From Escherichia sp. ESNIH1 (GTDB lineage Bacteria; Pseudomonadota; Gammaproteobacteria; Enterobacterales; Enterobacteriaceae): a DNA stretch of 64,000 bases. Shown piece by piece: positions 54,077 to 64,000 of the stretch; within the stretch, counting starts at the first letter, position 1; each line of letters opens with the position of its first letter. A program made the translations under genes and the position numbers. The notes beneath the pieces are model-generated. The model was not told the origin of the DNA. It did no database searches and was given only the letters and a program-made list of their open reading frames with translations. Where the stretch lies: the NCBI GenBank assembly GCA_002918705.1, contig PQKR01000009.1:62001-126000 (forward strand), written 5' to 3'.

Positions 54077-54747
54077 AATCTGAAAGGCCGCCCTGAAGAA
54101 AGGGCCAAGCCTGCCACTTTTAGACTCCGTCGGCGATGACCTGGATCAAGCGCCATAGCGGCGCTATTTTCTTTGCATAATCAAGCAAAATTACCGCTAT
54201 TTCATTCATGGCGATGTTGATTACTTTTCCTTATATTGCGGACCTGTTTTTCGACAATTTTTGCGCAAGTGTAAAACAGTGTCTTTATGCGGGTTACTCA
54301 GCCGAACCAGCGAAAAATAGCGCACTAAGGTAAAAAAACAGGTGATACCAATAACAATAGCGCTTTCTTATAGTGAGAGAGATCACACTCTGCCACTGGC
54401 TGCTGCAGCTGCAACACGCCTGTAAAATAGCAAAATACCTTATAAAATTAGTAAGTTAACCCCTTGTTAGCACATTTTCGCATAAATAAGATTGTGATTT
54501 GACCTGTGTGTCGATTCCCGATAAGTTGGATATCCGCTGGAAGCTTTCTGGGTGAGCAGTCTGCTCACCATATTTATGCAGTAATTTAGATTCCCTCTGA
54601 AGCAAGTCCTCAACACTTGTTTGACCTACGCGAAAAGGATGATAGAGGGCGACATGCGAGGCCTGTAGGCTCCGTCGCCACGCCCTTTCTGCGCCTGCGC
54701 GCCACGGTCATGAGAGAGTCACGTAGAGCCTGGGGAGGTTCACTGAT
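54077..54747 (+). promoter_or_regulatory. Long gltB upstream control region
   Basis: 671 bases without a gene, mostly AT-rich. It contains a CRP-type site (54369-54390), AT tracts suited to Lrp/IHF binding, a TATAAA sequence at 54441-54446, and a perfect dyad GGTGAGCAG-T-CTGCTCACC (54551-54569) in the leader. E. coli gltBDF is controlled by Lrp, IHF, CRP and ArgR over a similar distance. Near the 3' end is a four-codon ATG CGA GGC CTG TAG frame (54654-54668). Confidence 0.6.
54369..54390 (+). promoter_or_regulatory. Candidate CRP site upstream of gltB
   Basis: AGTGA-GAGAGA-TCACA (core 54372-54387) matches TGTGA-N6-TCACA at nine of ten positions. It lies about 60-70 bases upstream of a TATAAA-type -10. 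CRP is a known regulator of gltBDF in E. coli. Confidence 0.6.
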
Positions 54748-57700
54748 ATGTTGTACGATAAATCTCTTGAGAGAGATAACTGTGGTTTCGGCCTGATCGC
54801 CCACATAGAAGGCGAACCTAGCCACAAGGTAGTGCGTACCGCTATTCACGCACTGGCCCGAATGCAGCACCGCGGTGCGATCCTTGCCGATGGTAAAACC
54901 GGCGACGGTTGTGGCCTGCTGCTGCAAAAACCTGACCGTTTCTTCCGCCTGGTTGCCGAAGAGCGCGGCTGGCGCTTAGCCAAAAATTACGCCGTGGGCA
55001 TGCTGTTCCTGAACCAGGACGCTGAAAAGGCCGCCGTTGCGCGCCGCATCGTCGAAGAAGAACTTCAGCAAGAGACCCTGTCTATCGTGGGCTGGCGCGA
55101 TGTGCCGACCAACGAAGGAGTGCTCGGTGAAATCGCCCTCTCCTCGCTGCCACGTATTGAGCAAATTTTTGTTAACGCCCCTGCGGGCTGGCGTCCGCGT
55201 GATATGGAGCGCCGTCTGTTTATTGCACGCCGCCGTATCGAAAAACGCCTTCAGGAGGATAAAGAGTTCTACGTCTGTAGCCTCTCTAACCTCGTCAACA
55301 TCTATAAAGGTCTCTGTATGCCGGCGGATCTGCCGCGCTTCTACCTGGACCTCGCGGATCTGCGTCTGGAGTCGGCCATCTGCCTGTTCCACCAGCGCTT
55401 CTCCACCAACACCGTACCGCGCTGGCCGCTGGCCCAGCCGTTCCGCTACCTGGCCCACAACGGTGAGATCAACACCATCACCGGTAACCGCCAGTGGGCG
55501 CGCGCGCGTACCTATAAATTCAAGACGCCGCTGATCCCGGATCTGCACGACGCCGCGCCGTTCGTCAACGAAACCGGCTCCGACTCCAGCTCGCTGGATA
55601 ACATGCTCGAGCTGCTGCTGGCGGGCGGGATGGACATCGTGCGCGCCATGCGCCTGCTGGTGCCGCCAGCCTGGCAGAACAACCCGGATATGGATCCGGA
55701 GCTGCGCGCCTTCTTTGACTTCAACTCCATGCACATGGAGCCGTGGGATGGTCCGGCGGGCATCGTGATGTCCGACGGTCGCTTTGCCGCCTGTAACCTG
55801 GACCGTAACGGTCTGCGCCCGGCGCGCTACGTCATCACCAAAGATAAGCTGATCACCTGCGCCTCAGAAGTGGGGATCTGGGACTACCAGCCGGATGAAG
55901 TGGTAGAAAAAGGCCGCGTTGGGCCAGGCGAGCTGATGGTGATCGACACCCGCGGCGGCCGCATTCTGCACTCCGGCGAAACCGATAACGATCTGAAGAG
56001 CCGCCACCCCTATAAAGAGTGGATGGAGAAGAACGTGCGCCGTCTGGTGCCGTTTGAAGATCTGCCGGATGACGCAGTGGGCAGCCGTGAGATGGGCGAT
56101 GACCTGCTGGCCAGCTTCCAGAAGCAGTTTAACTACAGCGCCGAAGAGCTGGATTCTGTGATCCGCGTGCTGGGTGAAAACGGCCAGGAGGCGGTCGGCT
56201 CAATGGGTGACGATACCCCGTTCGCCGTGCTCTCCAGCCAGCCGCGCATCATTTACGATTACTTCCGCCAGCAGTTTGCGCAGGTGACCAACCCGCCAAT
56301 CGATCCGCTGCGTGAAGCGCACGTGATGTCGCTCGCCACCAGCATCGGCCGGGAGATGAACGTCTTCTGTGAAGCCGAAGGCCAGGCTCACCGTCTGACC
56401 TTTAAATCACCGATCCTGCTCTACTCCGACTTTAAACAGCTGACCACCATGTCGGAGCACCACTACCGCGCCGACACGCTGGATATCACCTTTGACGTCA
56501 ACACCGCGTCGCTGGAAGACACGGTGAGCGCGCTGTGTGATAAAGCAGAGCAGATGGTGCGCGACGGCACGGTGCTGCTGGTGCTCTCTGACCGCAACAT
56601 CGCTAAAGATCGCCTGCCGGTTCCGGCTCCGATGGCGGTGGGGGCTATCCAGACCCGCCTCGTGGAGAAGAGCCTGCGCTGCGATGCCAACATCATCGTT
56701 GAGACCGCCAGCGCCCGCGATCCGCACCACTTCGCCGTGCTGCTGGGCTTCGGCGCGACGGCTATCTACCCGTACCTCGCCTATGAGACGCTGGCGAAGC
56801 TGGTGGATACGCACGCCATCGATAAGAACTACCGTACCGTGATGCTGAACTACCGTAACGGCATCAACAAAGGTCTGTATAAGATCATGTCCAAAATGGG
56901 CATCTCCACCATCGCCTCCTACCGCTGCTCGAAGCTGTTCGAAGCGGTCGGCCTGCATGATGAGGTTGCCGATCTCTGCTTCCAGGGCGTGATCAGCCGC
57001 ATCGGCGGCGCGGGCTTTGCTGACTTCCAGCAGGATCTGCTTAACCTGTCGAAGCGTGCCTGGCTGGCGCGTAAACCGCTGGAACAGGGCGGCCTGCTGA
57101 AGTACGTGCACGGCGGTGAATACCATGCCTACAACCCGGACGTGGTGCGCACCCTGCAACAGGCGGTACAGAGCGGCGAGTACAGCGACTATCAGCAGTA
57201 CGCGAAGCTGGTCAACGAGCGCCCGGCGGCTACGCTGCGCGATCTGCTGCACATCACCCCGCCTGCGGATGCGGTGAACGTTGATGACGTGGAGCCCGCC
57301 AGCGAACTGTTTAAACGCTTCGATACCGCGGCGATGTCTATCGGCGCGCTGAGTCCGGAAGCCCACGAAGCGCTGGCCGAAGCGATGAACAGCATCGGCG
57401 GCAACTCGAACTCCGGCGAAGGCGGAGAAGATCCGGCTCGCTACGGCACCAACAAAGTGTCGCGTATCAAGCAGGTTGCCTCCGGCCGCTTCGGCGTGAC
57501 CCCGGCCTACCTGGTGAACGCGGACGTTATTCAGATTAAAGTGGCCCAGGGCGCGAAGCCTGGGGAAGGCGGCCAGCTGCCGGGGGATAAAGTCACCCCG
57601 TACATTGCTAAGCTGCGCTACTCGGTGCCGGGCGTGACCCTGATCTCCCCGCCGCCGCACCACGATATCTACTCCATCGAGGATCTGGCCCAGCTGATCT

Positions 57701-59208
57701 TTGACCTCAAGCAGGTCAATCCGAAGGCGATGATCTCCGTGAAGCTGGTCTCCGAGCCGGGCGTAGGCACCATCGCCACCGGCGTGGCAAAAGCCTATGC
57801 GGATCTCATCACCATTGCCGGCTACGACGGCGGCACTGGCGCAAGCCCGCTCTCCTCAGTGAAATACGCAGGCTGCCCGTGGGAGCTGGGGCTGGTTGAG
57901 ACCCAGCAGGCGCTGGTGGCGAACGGTCTGCGTCACAAGATCCGTCTGCAGGTCGACGGCGGCCTGAAAACCGGCGTAGACATCATCAAAGCGGCAATTC
58001 TGGGTGCAGAGAGCTTCGGCTTCGGCACCGGCCCGATGGTGGCGCTGGGCTGTAAATACCTGCGTATTTGCCACCTGAACAACTGCGCAACCGGCGTTGC
58101 AACCCAGGATGACAAGCTGCGTAAGAACCACTATCACGGCCTGCCGTTCAAAGTGACCAACTACTTTGAATTTATCGCCCGTGAAACCCGGGAGCTGATG
58201 GCGCAGCTGGGCGTGACCCGCCTGGTGGACCTGATTGGCCGTACCGATCTGCTTACCGCGCTGGAGGGCTTTACTGCCAAACAGCAGAAGCTGGATCTGT
58301 CGAAGCTGCTGGAGACCGCCGAGCCGCATCCGGGCAAAGCGCTTCACTGCACCGAGCACAACCCGCCGTTTGATAACGGCGTGCTCAACGCCCAGCTGCT
58401 GAATCAGGCGAAGCCGTTCGTGGACGAGCGCCAGAGCAAAACCTTCTGGTTTGATATTCGCAACACCGACCGTTCGGTGGGCGCATCGCTCTCCGGCTAC
58501 ATTGCCCAGACGCATGGCGATCAGGGCCTGGCGTCGGATCCGATTAAAGCCCACTTCAGCGGCACCGCAGGCCAGAGCTTCGGCGTGTGGAACGCCGGCG
58601 GCGTTGAGCTCTACCTGACCGGGGATGCCAACGACTACGTCGGTAAAGGCATGGCGGGCGGTCTGCTGGCGGTGCGTCCGCCGGTCGGCTCGGCCTTCCG
58701 TAGCCATGAAGCGAGCATTATTGGTAACACCTGCCTGTACGGCGCGACCGGGGGTCGTCTGTACGCCGCAGGCCGCGCGGGCGAACGTTTCGGGGTGCGT
58801 AACTCCGGGGCGATCACCGTGGTGGAAGGCATTGGTGACAACGGCTGTGAATATATGACCGGCGGCATCGTCTGTATTCTTGGCAAGACAGGTGTCAACT
58901 TTGGCGCGGGTATGACCGGCGGCTTCGCCTACGTGCTGGATGAAGACGGCGAGTTCCGCAACCGCGTGAACCCGGAGCTGGTGGAAGTGCTGAGCGTCGA
59001 CGACCTCGCCATCCATGAAGAGCACCTGCGCGGTCTCATTACCGAGCATGTGCAGCATACCGGCTCCTCGCGTGGGGAAGAGATTCTGGCCCACTGGCCG
59101 GCCTTTGCAGCGAAGTTTGCGCTGGTTAAGCCGAAGTCCAGCGATGTTAAAGCCCTGTTGGGTCACCGTAGTCGCAGCGCCGCAGAGTTGCGCGTGCAGG
59201 CGCAGTAA
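54748..59208 (+). CDS. gltB: GltB, glutamate synthase (NADPH) large subunit
   Basis: Converts glutamine and 2-oxoglutarate to two glutamates with GltD. It begins with a short propeptide before the N-terminal nucleophile Cys12 (DNCGFGL) of the type 2 glutaminase domain. The central domain and FMN-binding synthase domain follow ([25 protein letters not shown]), then the [3Fe-4S] cysteines in [15 protein letters not shown] and a C-terminal beta-helix of GXXGXXXG repeats. Its 1486 residues equal the E. coli length. gltD starts 9 bases later. Confidence 0.98.
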   Translation: MLYDKSLERDNCGFGLIAHIEGEPSHKVVRTAIHALARMQHRGAILADGKTGDGCGLLLQKPDRFFRLVAEERGWRLAKNYAVGMLFLNQDAEKAAVARRIVEEELQQETLSIVGWRDVPTNEGVLGEIALSSLPRIEQIFVNAPAGWRPRDMERRLFIARRRIEKRLQEDKEFYVCSLSNLVNIYKGLCMPADLPRFYLDLADLRLESAICLFHQRFSTNTVPRWPLAQPFRYLAHNGEINTITGNRQWARARTYKFKTPLIPDLHDAAPFVNETGSDSSSLDNMLELLLAGGMDIVRAMRLLVPPAWQNNPDMDPELRAFFDFNSMHMEPWDGPAGIVMSDGRFAACNLDRNGLRPARYVITKDKLITCASEVGIWDYQPDEVVEKGRVGPGELMVIDTRGGRILHSGETDNDLKSRHPYKEWMEKNVRRLVPFEDLPDDAVGSREMGDDLLASFQKQFNYSAEELDSVIRVLGENGQEAVGSMGDDTPFAVLSSQPRIIYDYFRQQFAQVTNPPIDPLREAHVMSLATSIGREMNVFCEAEGQAHRLTFKSPILLYSDFKQLTTMSEHHYRADTLDITFDVNTASLEDTVSALCDKAEQMVRDGTVLLVLSDRNIAKDRLPVPAPMAVGAIQTRLVEKSLRCDANIIVETASARDPHHFAVLLGFGATAIYPYLAYETLAKLVDTHAIDKNYRTVMLNYRNGINKGLYKIMSKMGISTIASYRCSKLFEAVGLHDEVADLCFQGVISRIGGAGFADFQQDLLNLSKRAWLARKPLEQGGLLKYVHGGEYHAYNPDVVRTLQQAVQSGEYSDYQQYAKLVNERPAATLRDLLHITPPADAVNVDDVEPASELFKRFDTAAMSIGALSPEAHEALAEAMNSIGGNSNSGEGGEDPARYGTNKVSRIKQVASGRFGVTPAYLVNADVIQIKVAQGAKPGEGGQLPGDKVTPYIAKLRYSVPGVTLISPPPHHDIYSIEDLAQLIFDLKQVNPKAMISVKLVSEPGVGTIATGVAKAYADLITIAGYDGGTGASPLSSVKYAGCPWELGLVETQQALVANGLRHKIRLQVDGGLKTGVDIIKAAILGAESFGFGTGPMVALGCKYLRICHLNNCATGVATQDDKLRKNHYHGLPFKVTNYFEFIARETRELMAQLGVTRLVDLIGRTDLLTALEGFTAKQQKLDLSKLLETAEPHPGKALHCTEHNPPFDNGVLNAQLLNQAKPFVDERQSKTFWFDIRNTDRSVGASLSGYIAQTHGDQGLASDPIKAHFSGTAGQSFGVWNAGGVELYLTGDANDYVGKGMAGGLLAVRPPVGSAFRSHEASIIGNTCLYGATGGRLYAAGRAGERFGVRNSGAITVVEGIGDNGCEYMTGGIVCILGKTGVNFGAGMTGGFAYVLDEDGEFRNRVNPELVEVLSVDDLAIHEEHLRGLITEHVQHTGSSRGEEILAHWPAFAAKFALVKPKSSDVKALLGHRSRSAAELRVQAQ

Positions 59209-60636
<1,428 letters not shown>

Positions 60637-60642
60637 TCATCC

Positions 60643-60677
60643 GCCCCTTTATCTCGCCGGATAAAGGGGCTTTTTTT
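60643..60677 (+). terminator. gltBD terminator
   Basis: GCCCCTTTAT/ATAAAGGGGC perfect 10-bp stem with an 8-base loop (60643-60652 with 60661-60670), followed by seven T. Confidence 0.93.
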
Positions 60678-62754
60678 ACTCCTCCCGCGGCGTCTTGTAT
60701 ATCTCCCCCGTCAGATAATCCGGCCAGTTCTTCTCAAAATAGAGCGCAGTGAGATCGCCATGCTGCCGCAGCGGCTTCGCCTCGATGCTAAACGCGCCGT
60801 TTTGCCAGCGGACATGCAGCTGTTCCGCCTTATGCTCTGGCTTTTCCGAAAGGAAACGGAAACGCGTTAATGCCCCCTCCCGGGTTTGCGGTACCGCATC
60901 GCCCTGCGCAGAGCAGATCATCCGTGCGCCCCGGCTTCCCCCGCCCTCGGCTACGTAGGTTTGCAGCGCGGTGAGGATCGCTTCAGAAGCCAGCGCCATC
61001 TGCCGCCACTGGAAGCTAAACGCCGTCCGGTTTGGATGGCTGATAGCGATCCCCGAGGCGGCAATGCGCTGGTTGAGCTGGCGTGCGGCCTCTCGCGCCT
61101 CGTTAACGCTCTCTGCCTCACAGATAAATCCGGCGCGATCGCTCATCCGCTGCTGGATCTCCGCCCGAACCTGCTCGATCTCCAGCGCCTCGGGATTGAC
61201 GCAATCCCGCTGGATCTGGGCAATCACGCTCTCCAGCTCCGCCTCGCCCTGCGGCTTGCCTGCTGTACGCGCCGCTGCGGCGATGTGCTTGGCACAGCGC
61301 AGGCCAAATACCTGCCCCGCGTTCAGCGCCGCGCCGCCGGGACGGGTTACTCCGTGGGTGCCCGCCGCTTCGCCCACCGCGTAGCACCCCTCCAGCGAGG
61401 TGTGACCCCAGATATCCACGGCGATGCCACCGTTCATATGCTGATGGTTGACGTTGAAGGCCAGCGGCTGCTGGGTCAGGTCATGCCCGTGGTGCTTATA
61501 CAGCTCAATGGCCAGCGGGTTCATGTGCCGCAGACGATCGATGGGCAGCTCCAGACAGGCATCGTTGTTGCGCAGGTACTGGTAGACATCCTCATCCAGA
61601 TTGCGCACCGAAAACGGTTCGTCCCCCGAAACCGGCAGCGGGTTGCGGTTGAAATCCATGTAGATGGCCCGCCCGGCCTGCGATTCGTTATAGATCGCCA
61701 GATCCACCAGGCTGGAGCCAAAGTCGAGCGTGCGGGTGGCATGGATCGGCCACTGGTAGCCCTTGCGGAAGATATTGGAGGCCAGCTCTCGGGTGGTGCG
61801 GTAGTAGCGGGTCAGAAAGTTGTGCTCCTGCCCCTCGGCATCTACCGAATAGATATAGGGCATGCTCTGCACGTAGGTGCCGGAGAGATTCCACGGGAAC
61901 TCATCCCGCCGCGTGCCGATGCCAAACTGGTGCTCGGTGAGGTTGACCGTATCGATACCCGCCTCCAGCGCCAGCCCCAGCGCGCCAAAGCAGCGTTTAG
62001 GGTAGACGCTGTCGCGAAACAGCTCGCCCGGCCCGCCAGAGGCCAGCACTACCGCCGGACTGCGCAGGAGGCAGAGTCCCCACGGATTTTCCGCCGTCTT
62101 CGCCCCTTTAACGACCGCAATCGCGCCGCAAATTCGTCGCCCGCCCTCCTCGCCGGAGGTCAGCAGGCGGATCACCGTCGCGTGATCGAGGAAGGGAACG
62201 CCCACCAGCGCCGCCTCCTCCGCCAGCACCTTAACCATCAGGCGGGAGGTGCGTGGCCCACAGCTGGTCGCCCTCCCAACCTCATCATGATCGGTCTGAT
62301 AGCGCAGCACTGCCCCGTAGCGATCCTCCGGCAGCGGCAGCCCCATGCTTTTCAACCCGATAAACGCCTCAACGGAGCCGACTGCCTCAACGTAGGCGGT
62401 GTCACCGTCCATTGCGCCCCCTGCCCCCAGCGCCCCGGCCAAGCGGGTGAAGTCATCTCCGCGAAAGCTGGTGGAGGCCGTGTGCAGAGTCTGCTTATCA
62501 GAGCCGGAGCAGGCGGAGGTTCCCCAGAACAGCGTCTGGGTCGCCACCAGCACGTTAAGCCGCCTGCGTTTCAGCTCGACGGCGGCGCGTAACCCCGCCG
62601 CACCGCTGCCCACCACCAGCGCCTCGCTGTCATAGACAGGGATGCGATACTCACCGAGGGTCAACATCTGCTGCGGCTGCGCCTCGGCAACGTGATGGGG
62701 CATGGCAACGTTGGTCAGGCTCTCCAGAATGGCCTGCGGGATCGCTGTTGTCAT
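60676..62754 (-). CDS. FAD-dependent oxidoreductase, fumarate reductase/succinate dehydrogenase flavoprotein-like
   Basis: 692-residue flavoprotein related to the FrdA/SdhA/NadB superfamily. The Rossmann motif is VVGSGAAGLRAAVEL (from residue 47). Superfamily signatures include NLTEHQFGIGTRRDE (the H..T region), HMNGGIAVDIWGHTSLEGCYAVGEAAGTHGV, and TRPGGAALNAGQVFGLRCA near the catalytic arginine. No Sec or Tat signal and no heme motif are visible, so it is probably cytoplasmic. The substrate is unknown. It lies 9 bases after the MFS transporter, surely cotranscribed, suggesting uptake and oxidation or reduction of one organic acid. K-12 has nothing like it here. Confidence 0.85.
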   Translation of the reverse strand: MTTAIPQAILESLTNVAMPHHVAEAQPQQMLTLGEYRIPVYDSEALVVGSGAAGLRAAVELKRRRLNVLVATQTLFWGTSACSGSDKQTLHTASTSFRGDDFTRLAGALGAGGAMDGDTAYVEAVGSVEAFIGLKSMGLPLPEDRYGAVLRYQTDHDEVGRATSCGPRTSRLMVKVLAEEAALVGVPFLDHATVIRLLTSGEEGGRRICGAIAVVKGAKTAENPWGLCLLRSPAVVLASGGPGELFRDSVYPKRCFGALGLALEAGIDTVNLTEHQFGIGTRRDEFPWNLSGTYVQSMPYIYSVDAEGQEHNFLTRYYRTTRELASNIFRKGYQWPIHATRTLDFGSSLVDLAIYNESQAGRAIYMDFNRNPLPVSGDEPFSVRNLDEDVYQYLRNNDACLELPIDRLRHMNPLAIELYKHHGHDLTQQPLAFNVNHQHMNGGIAVDIWGHTSLEGCYAVGEAAGTHGVTRPGGAALNAGQVFGLRCAKHIAAAARTAGKPQGEAELESVIAQIQRDCVNPEALEIEQVRAEIQQRMSDRAGFICEAESVNEAREAARQLNQRIAASGIAISHPNRTAFSFQWRQMALASEAILTALQTYVAEGGGSRGARMICSAQGDAVPQTREGALTRFRFLSEKPEHKAEQLHVRWQNGAFSIEAKPLRQHGDLTALYFEKNWPDYLTGEIYKTPREE

Positions 62755-62763
62755 TGTTAACCT

Positions 62764-64000
62764 CTACTGTTTACTCGTTGAAATATCTGACGCCAGCCCG
62801 GCAACCCGCCGGTGCGTCACGGGCTGGGTACTTTTGCGCACGCCCAGCAGCAGCACGCTGCTGACCAGCATGACGCAGGCGGCAAAGAACCATACCGTGC
62901 TCATGGAGTAGCGATCGGCGAAGTAGCCCGCCAGCACTGGCGAGATGCCCCCGGCGGTCATGCCGATGTTCATCACCAGCCCGATAGCCGCCCCGCGTAG
63001 CTGGGGCGGTACCAGCTCAGAGGTGAAGGAGAGCACCATCGGCGTAATGGGGTAGCCCAGCAAGCCGAGAAGCAGGACGAGGATCACCACGGCGAACACG
63101 GGTAGATCCATCACCATCGCCGCCATCAGCAGGCTGCTGAGCAGCGTGACGCCAATCAACACCTTACGTTTGCGGCTGAAGTCCCCGCCGTCGCAGTAGC
63201 GGCCCAGCAGGAATCCGCCCAGCGCGCCGGTCAGCCCCAGCAGGCTGGCGATGGTGCCCGCCATGCCGATAGAGAGCTGCTTCATGTTCATCAGGAAGGT
63301 CGGTGCCCAGAGCAGGACAATCCACCAGCCGCTCAGCAGCAGGAAGTAGTAGAAGGCGATCAGCATGACGGCTTTATTACGAAACAGCTGGCCCAACGGT
63401 ACCTTCTCTTTCACCGTGGCAGCCGCTACGACTTTTTTCGGCTCGGACTTGACCAGCACCGCGTAGGCCAGCGCCACCAGCACCCCCAGCCCGCCCGCGA
63501 CGTAGAAGACTACCCGCCAGCCGTATAGCGGCCCCAGCATCGCCCCCAGCCAGGTGCCGAAGAAGCCGCCGATGGGGTAGCCCATCCAGTAGAGCGACAT
63601 CACGGTGGTGCGCTGCTTCTCGGTGGTAACGTTAGCCACCTCCAGCGAGGCCGCGGGCCAGAAGACCCCCTCGCCGATGCCGGTCATGACCCGGTAGAAG
63701 ATCAGCGAGGTCATGCTGCCTGCGATGCCGGTAAGCATGGTCGCCACGGAGAACATCATCAGCCCCAGGATGAGGACCGGTTTACCGCTGAGCTTGTCGG
63801 CAATGATGCCCGAGAGAAAGAGAAAGCCAATGAAGCCGTAAAAGAACGAGCTGAGCAAAATGCCGGACTGGCCCTTTTCAAGGCCAAAGTCGTTGGCAAT
63901 TAGCCCGATTGCCGATGAGACGGTCATGCGATCCACGGAGTACATCATGTACCCCAGGCCGCACAGCACCGATACCAGCACCATCTTTTTTGTATCTGTC
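62764..64000 (-). CDS. MFS transporter, anion:cation symporter-like (5' end outside window)
   Basis: Major facilitator with about twelve hydrophobic segments. The visible frame runs open to the window edge: codons before the Met at 63984 read ...TDTKK with no stop, so the true start lies to the right. At least 406 residues remain. YSVDRMTVSSAIGLIANDFGL in helix 1 and the ADKLSGKPVLILG loop between helices 2 and 3 resemble ACS-family carriers of organic acids. It is translated just ahead of the flavoprotein gene. The substrate is unknown. Confidence 0.88.
   Translation of the reverse strand, partial: TDTKKMVLVSVLCGLGYMMYSVDRMTVSSAIGLIANDFGLEKGQSGILLSSFFYGFIGFLFLSGIIADKLSGKPVLILGLMMFSVATMLTGIAGSMTSLIFYRVMTGIGEGVFWPAASLEVANVTTEKQRTTVMSLYWMGYPIGGFFGTWLGAMLGPLYGWRVVFYVAGGLGVLVALAYAVLVKSEPKKVVAAATVKEKVPLGQLFRNKAVMLIAFYYFLLLSGWWIVLLWAPTFLMNMKQLSIGMAGTIASLLGLTGALGGFLLGRYCDGGDFSRKRKVLIGVTLLSSLLMAAMVMDLPVFAVVILVLLLGLLGYPITPMVLSFTSELVPPQLRGAAIGLVMNIGMTAGGISPVLAGYFADRYSMSTVWFFAACVMLVSSVLLLGVRKSTQPVTHRRVAGLASDISTSKQ

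Overview
The window is a stretch of chromosome from a member of the Enterobacteriaceae (Enterobacter/Leclercia/Klebsiella-like). Nearly every protein is a close match, from memory, to its Escherichia coli K-12 counterpart, and the gene order follows the E. coli 69-72 min region from yhbV to gltD. I cannot name the genus from the sequence alone.

Layout. 1-1808: 3' part of ubiV, then yhbW. 1862-8993 (minus): mtr with a TrpR-type operator, deaD with the overlapping small gene yrbN, nlpI, pnp and rpsO. 9146-15571 (minus): the metY-rimP-nusA-infB-rbfA-truB transcription/translation operon, read from the initiator tRNA. 15925-20697: argG with ARG boxes, then a block that differs from K-12 (BIME repeats, agp, an HxlR regulator divergent from an SDR oxidoreductase, a PphA/PphB-type phosphatase). 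20845-28268: leuU, secG, an inserted prepilin peptidase, glmM, folP, ftsH, rlmE, yhbY (plus) and greA with its GraL-type leader terminator. 28515-33530: dacB, an inserted non-coding mobile element, obgE, yhbE, rpmA, rplU. 33791-36890: ispB, sfsB, murA, ibaG. 37016-40119: mlaFEDCB phospholipid transport operon. 40344-48250: yrbG-kdsD-kdsC-lptC-lptA-lptB-rpoN-hpf-ptsN-rapZ-npr, joining LPS precursor synthesis and export to sigma-54 and the nitrogen PTS. 48343-54076: yrbL with PmrA- and PhoP-type boxes, mtgA, elbB, sRNA arcZ, arcB and yhcC. 54748-60636: gltBD glutamate synthase. 60676-64000: an accessory flavoprotein/MFS transporter pair absent from the K-12 locus, the transporter running off the right edge.

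The main unusual feature lies between dacB and obgE (29977-30690). An inferred 689-bp element with IS4-like terminal inverted repeats and a near-perfect 12-bp target duplication has split what looks like the obgE terminator. Inside it sits a 562-bp GC-rich, strongly structured module bounded by identical bipartite inverted repeats (18 bp, 22-bp spacer, 12 bp). No transposase or other convincing gene is present, so it looks like a non-autonomous element carrying a structured RNA. Other points of interest are the prepilin peptidase lacking the cysteine-rich loop, ArcZ with a diverged 5' half, the double PmrA/PhoP control region of yrbL, yrbN overlapping the deaD start, and the flavoprotein/transporter pair.

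Most genes are ordinary core genes. Family and length comparisons are from memory of E. coli proteins; no searches were run.
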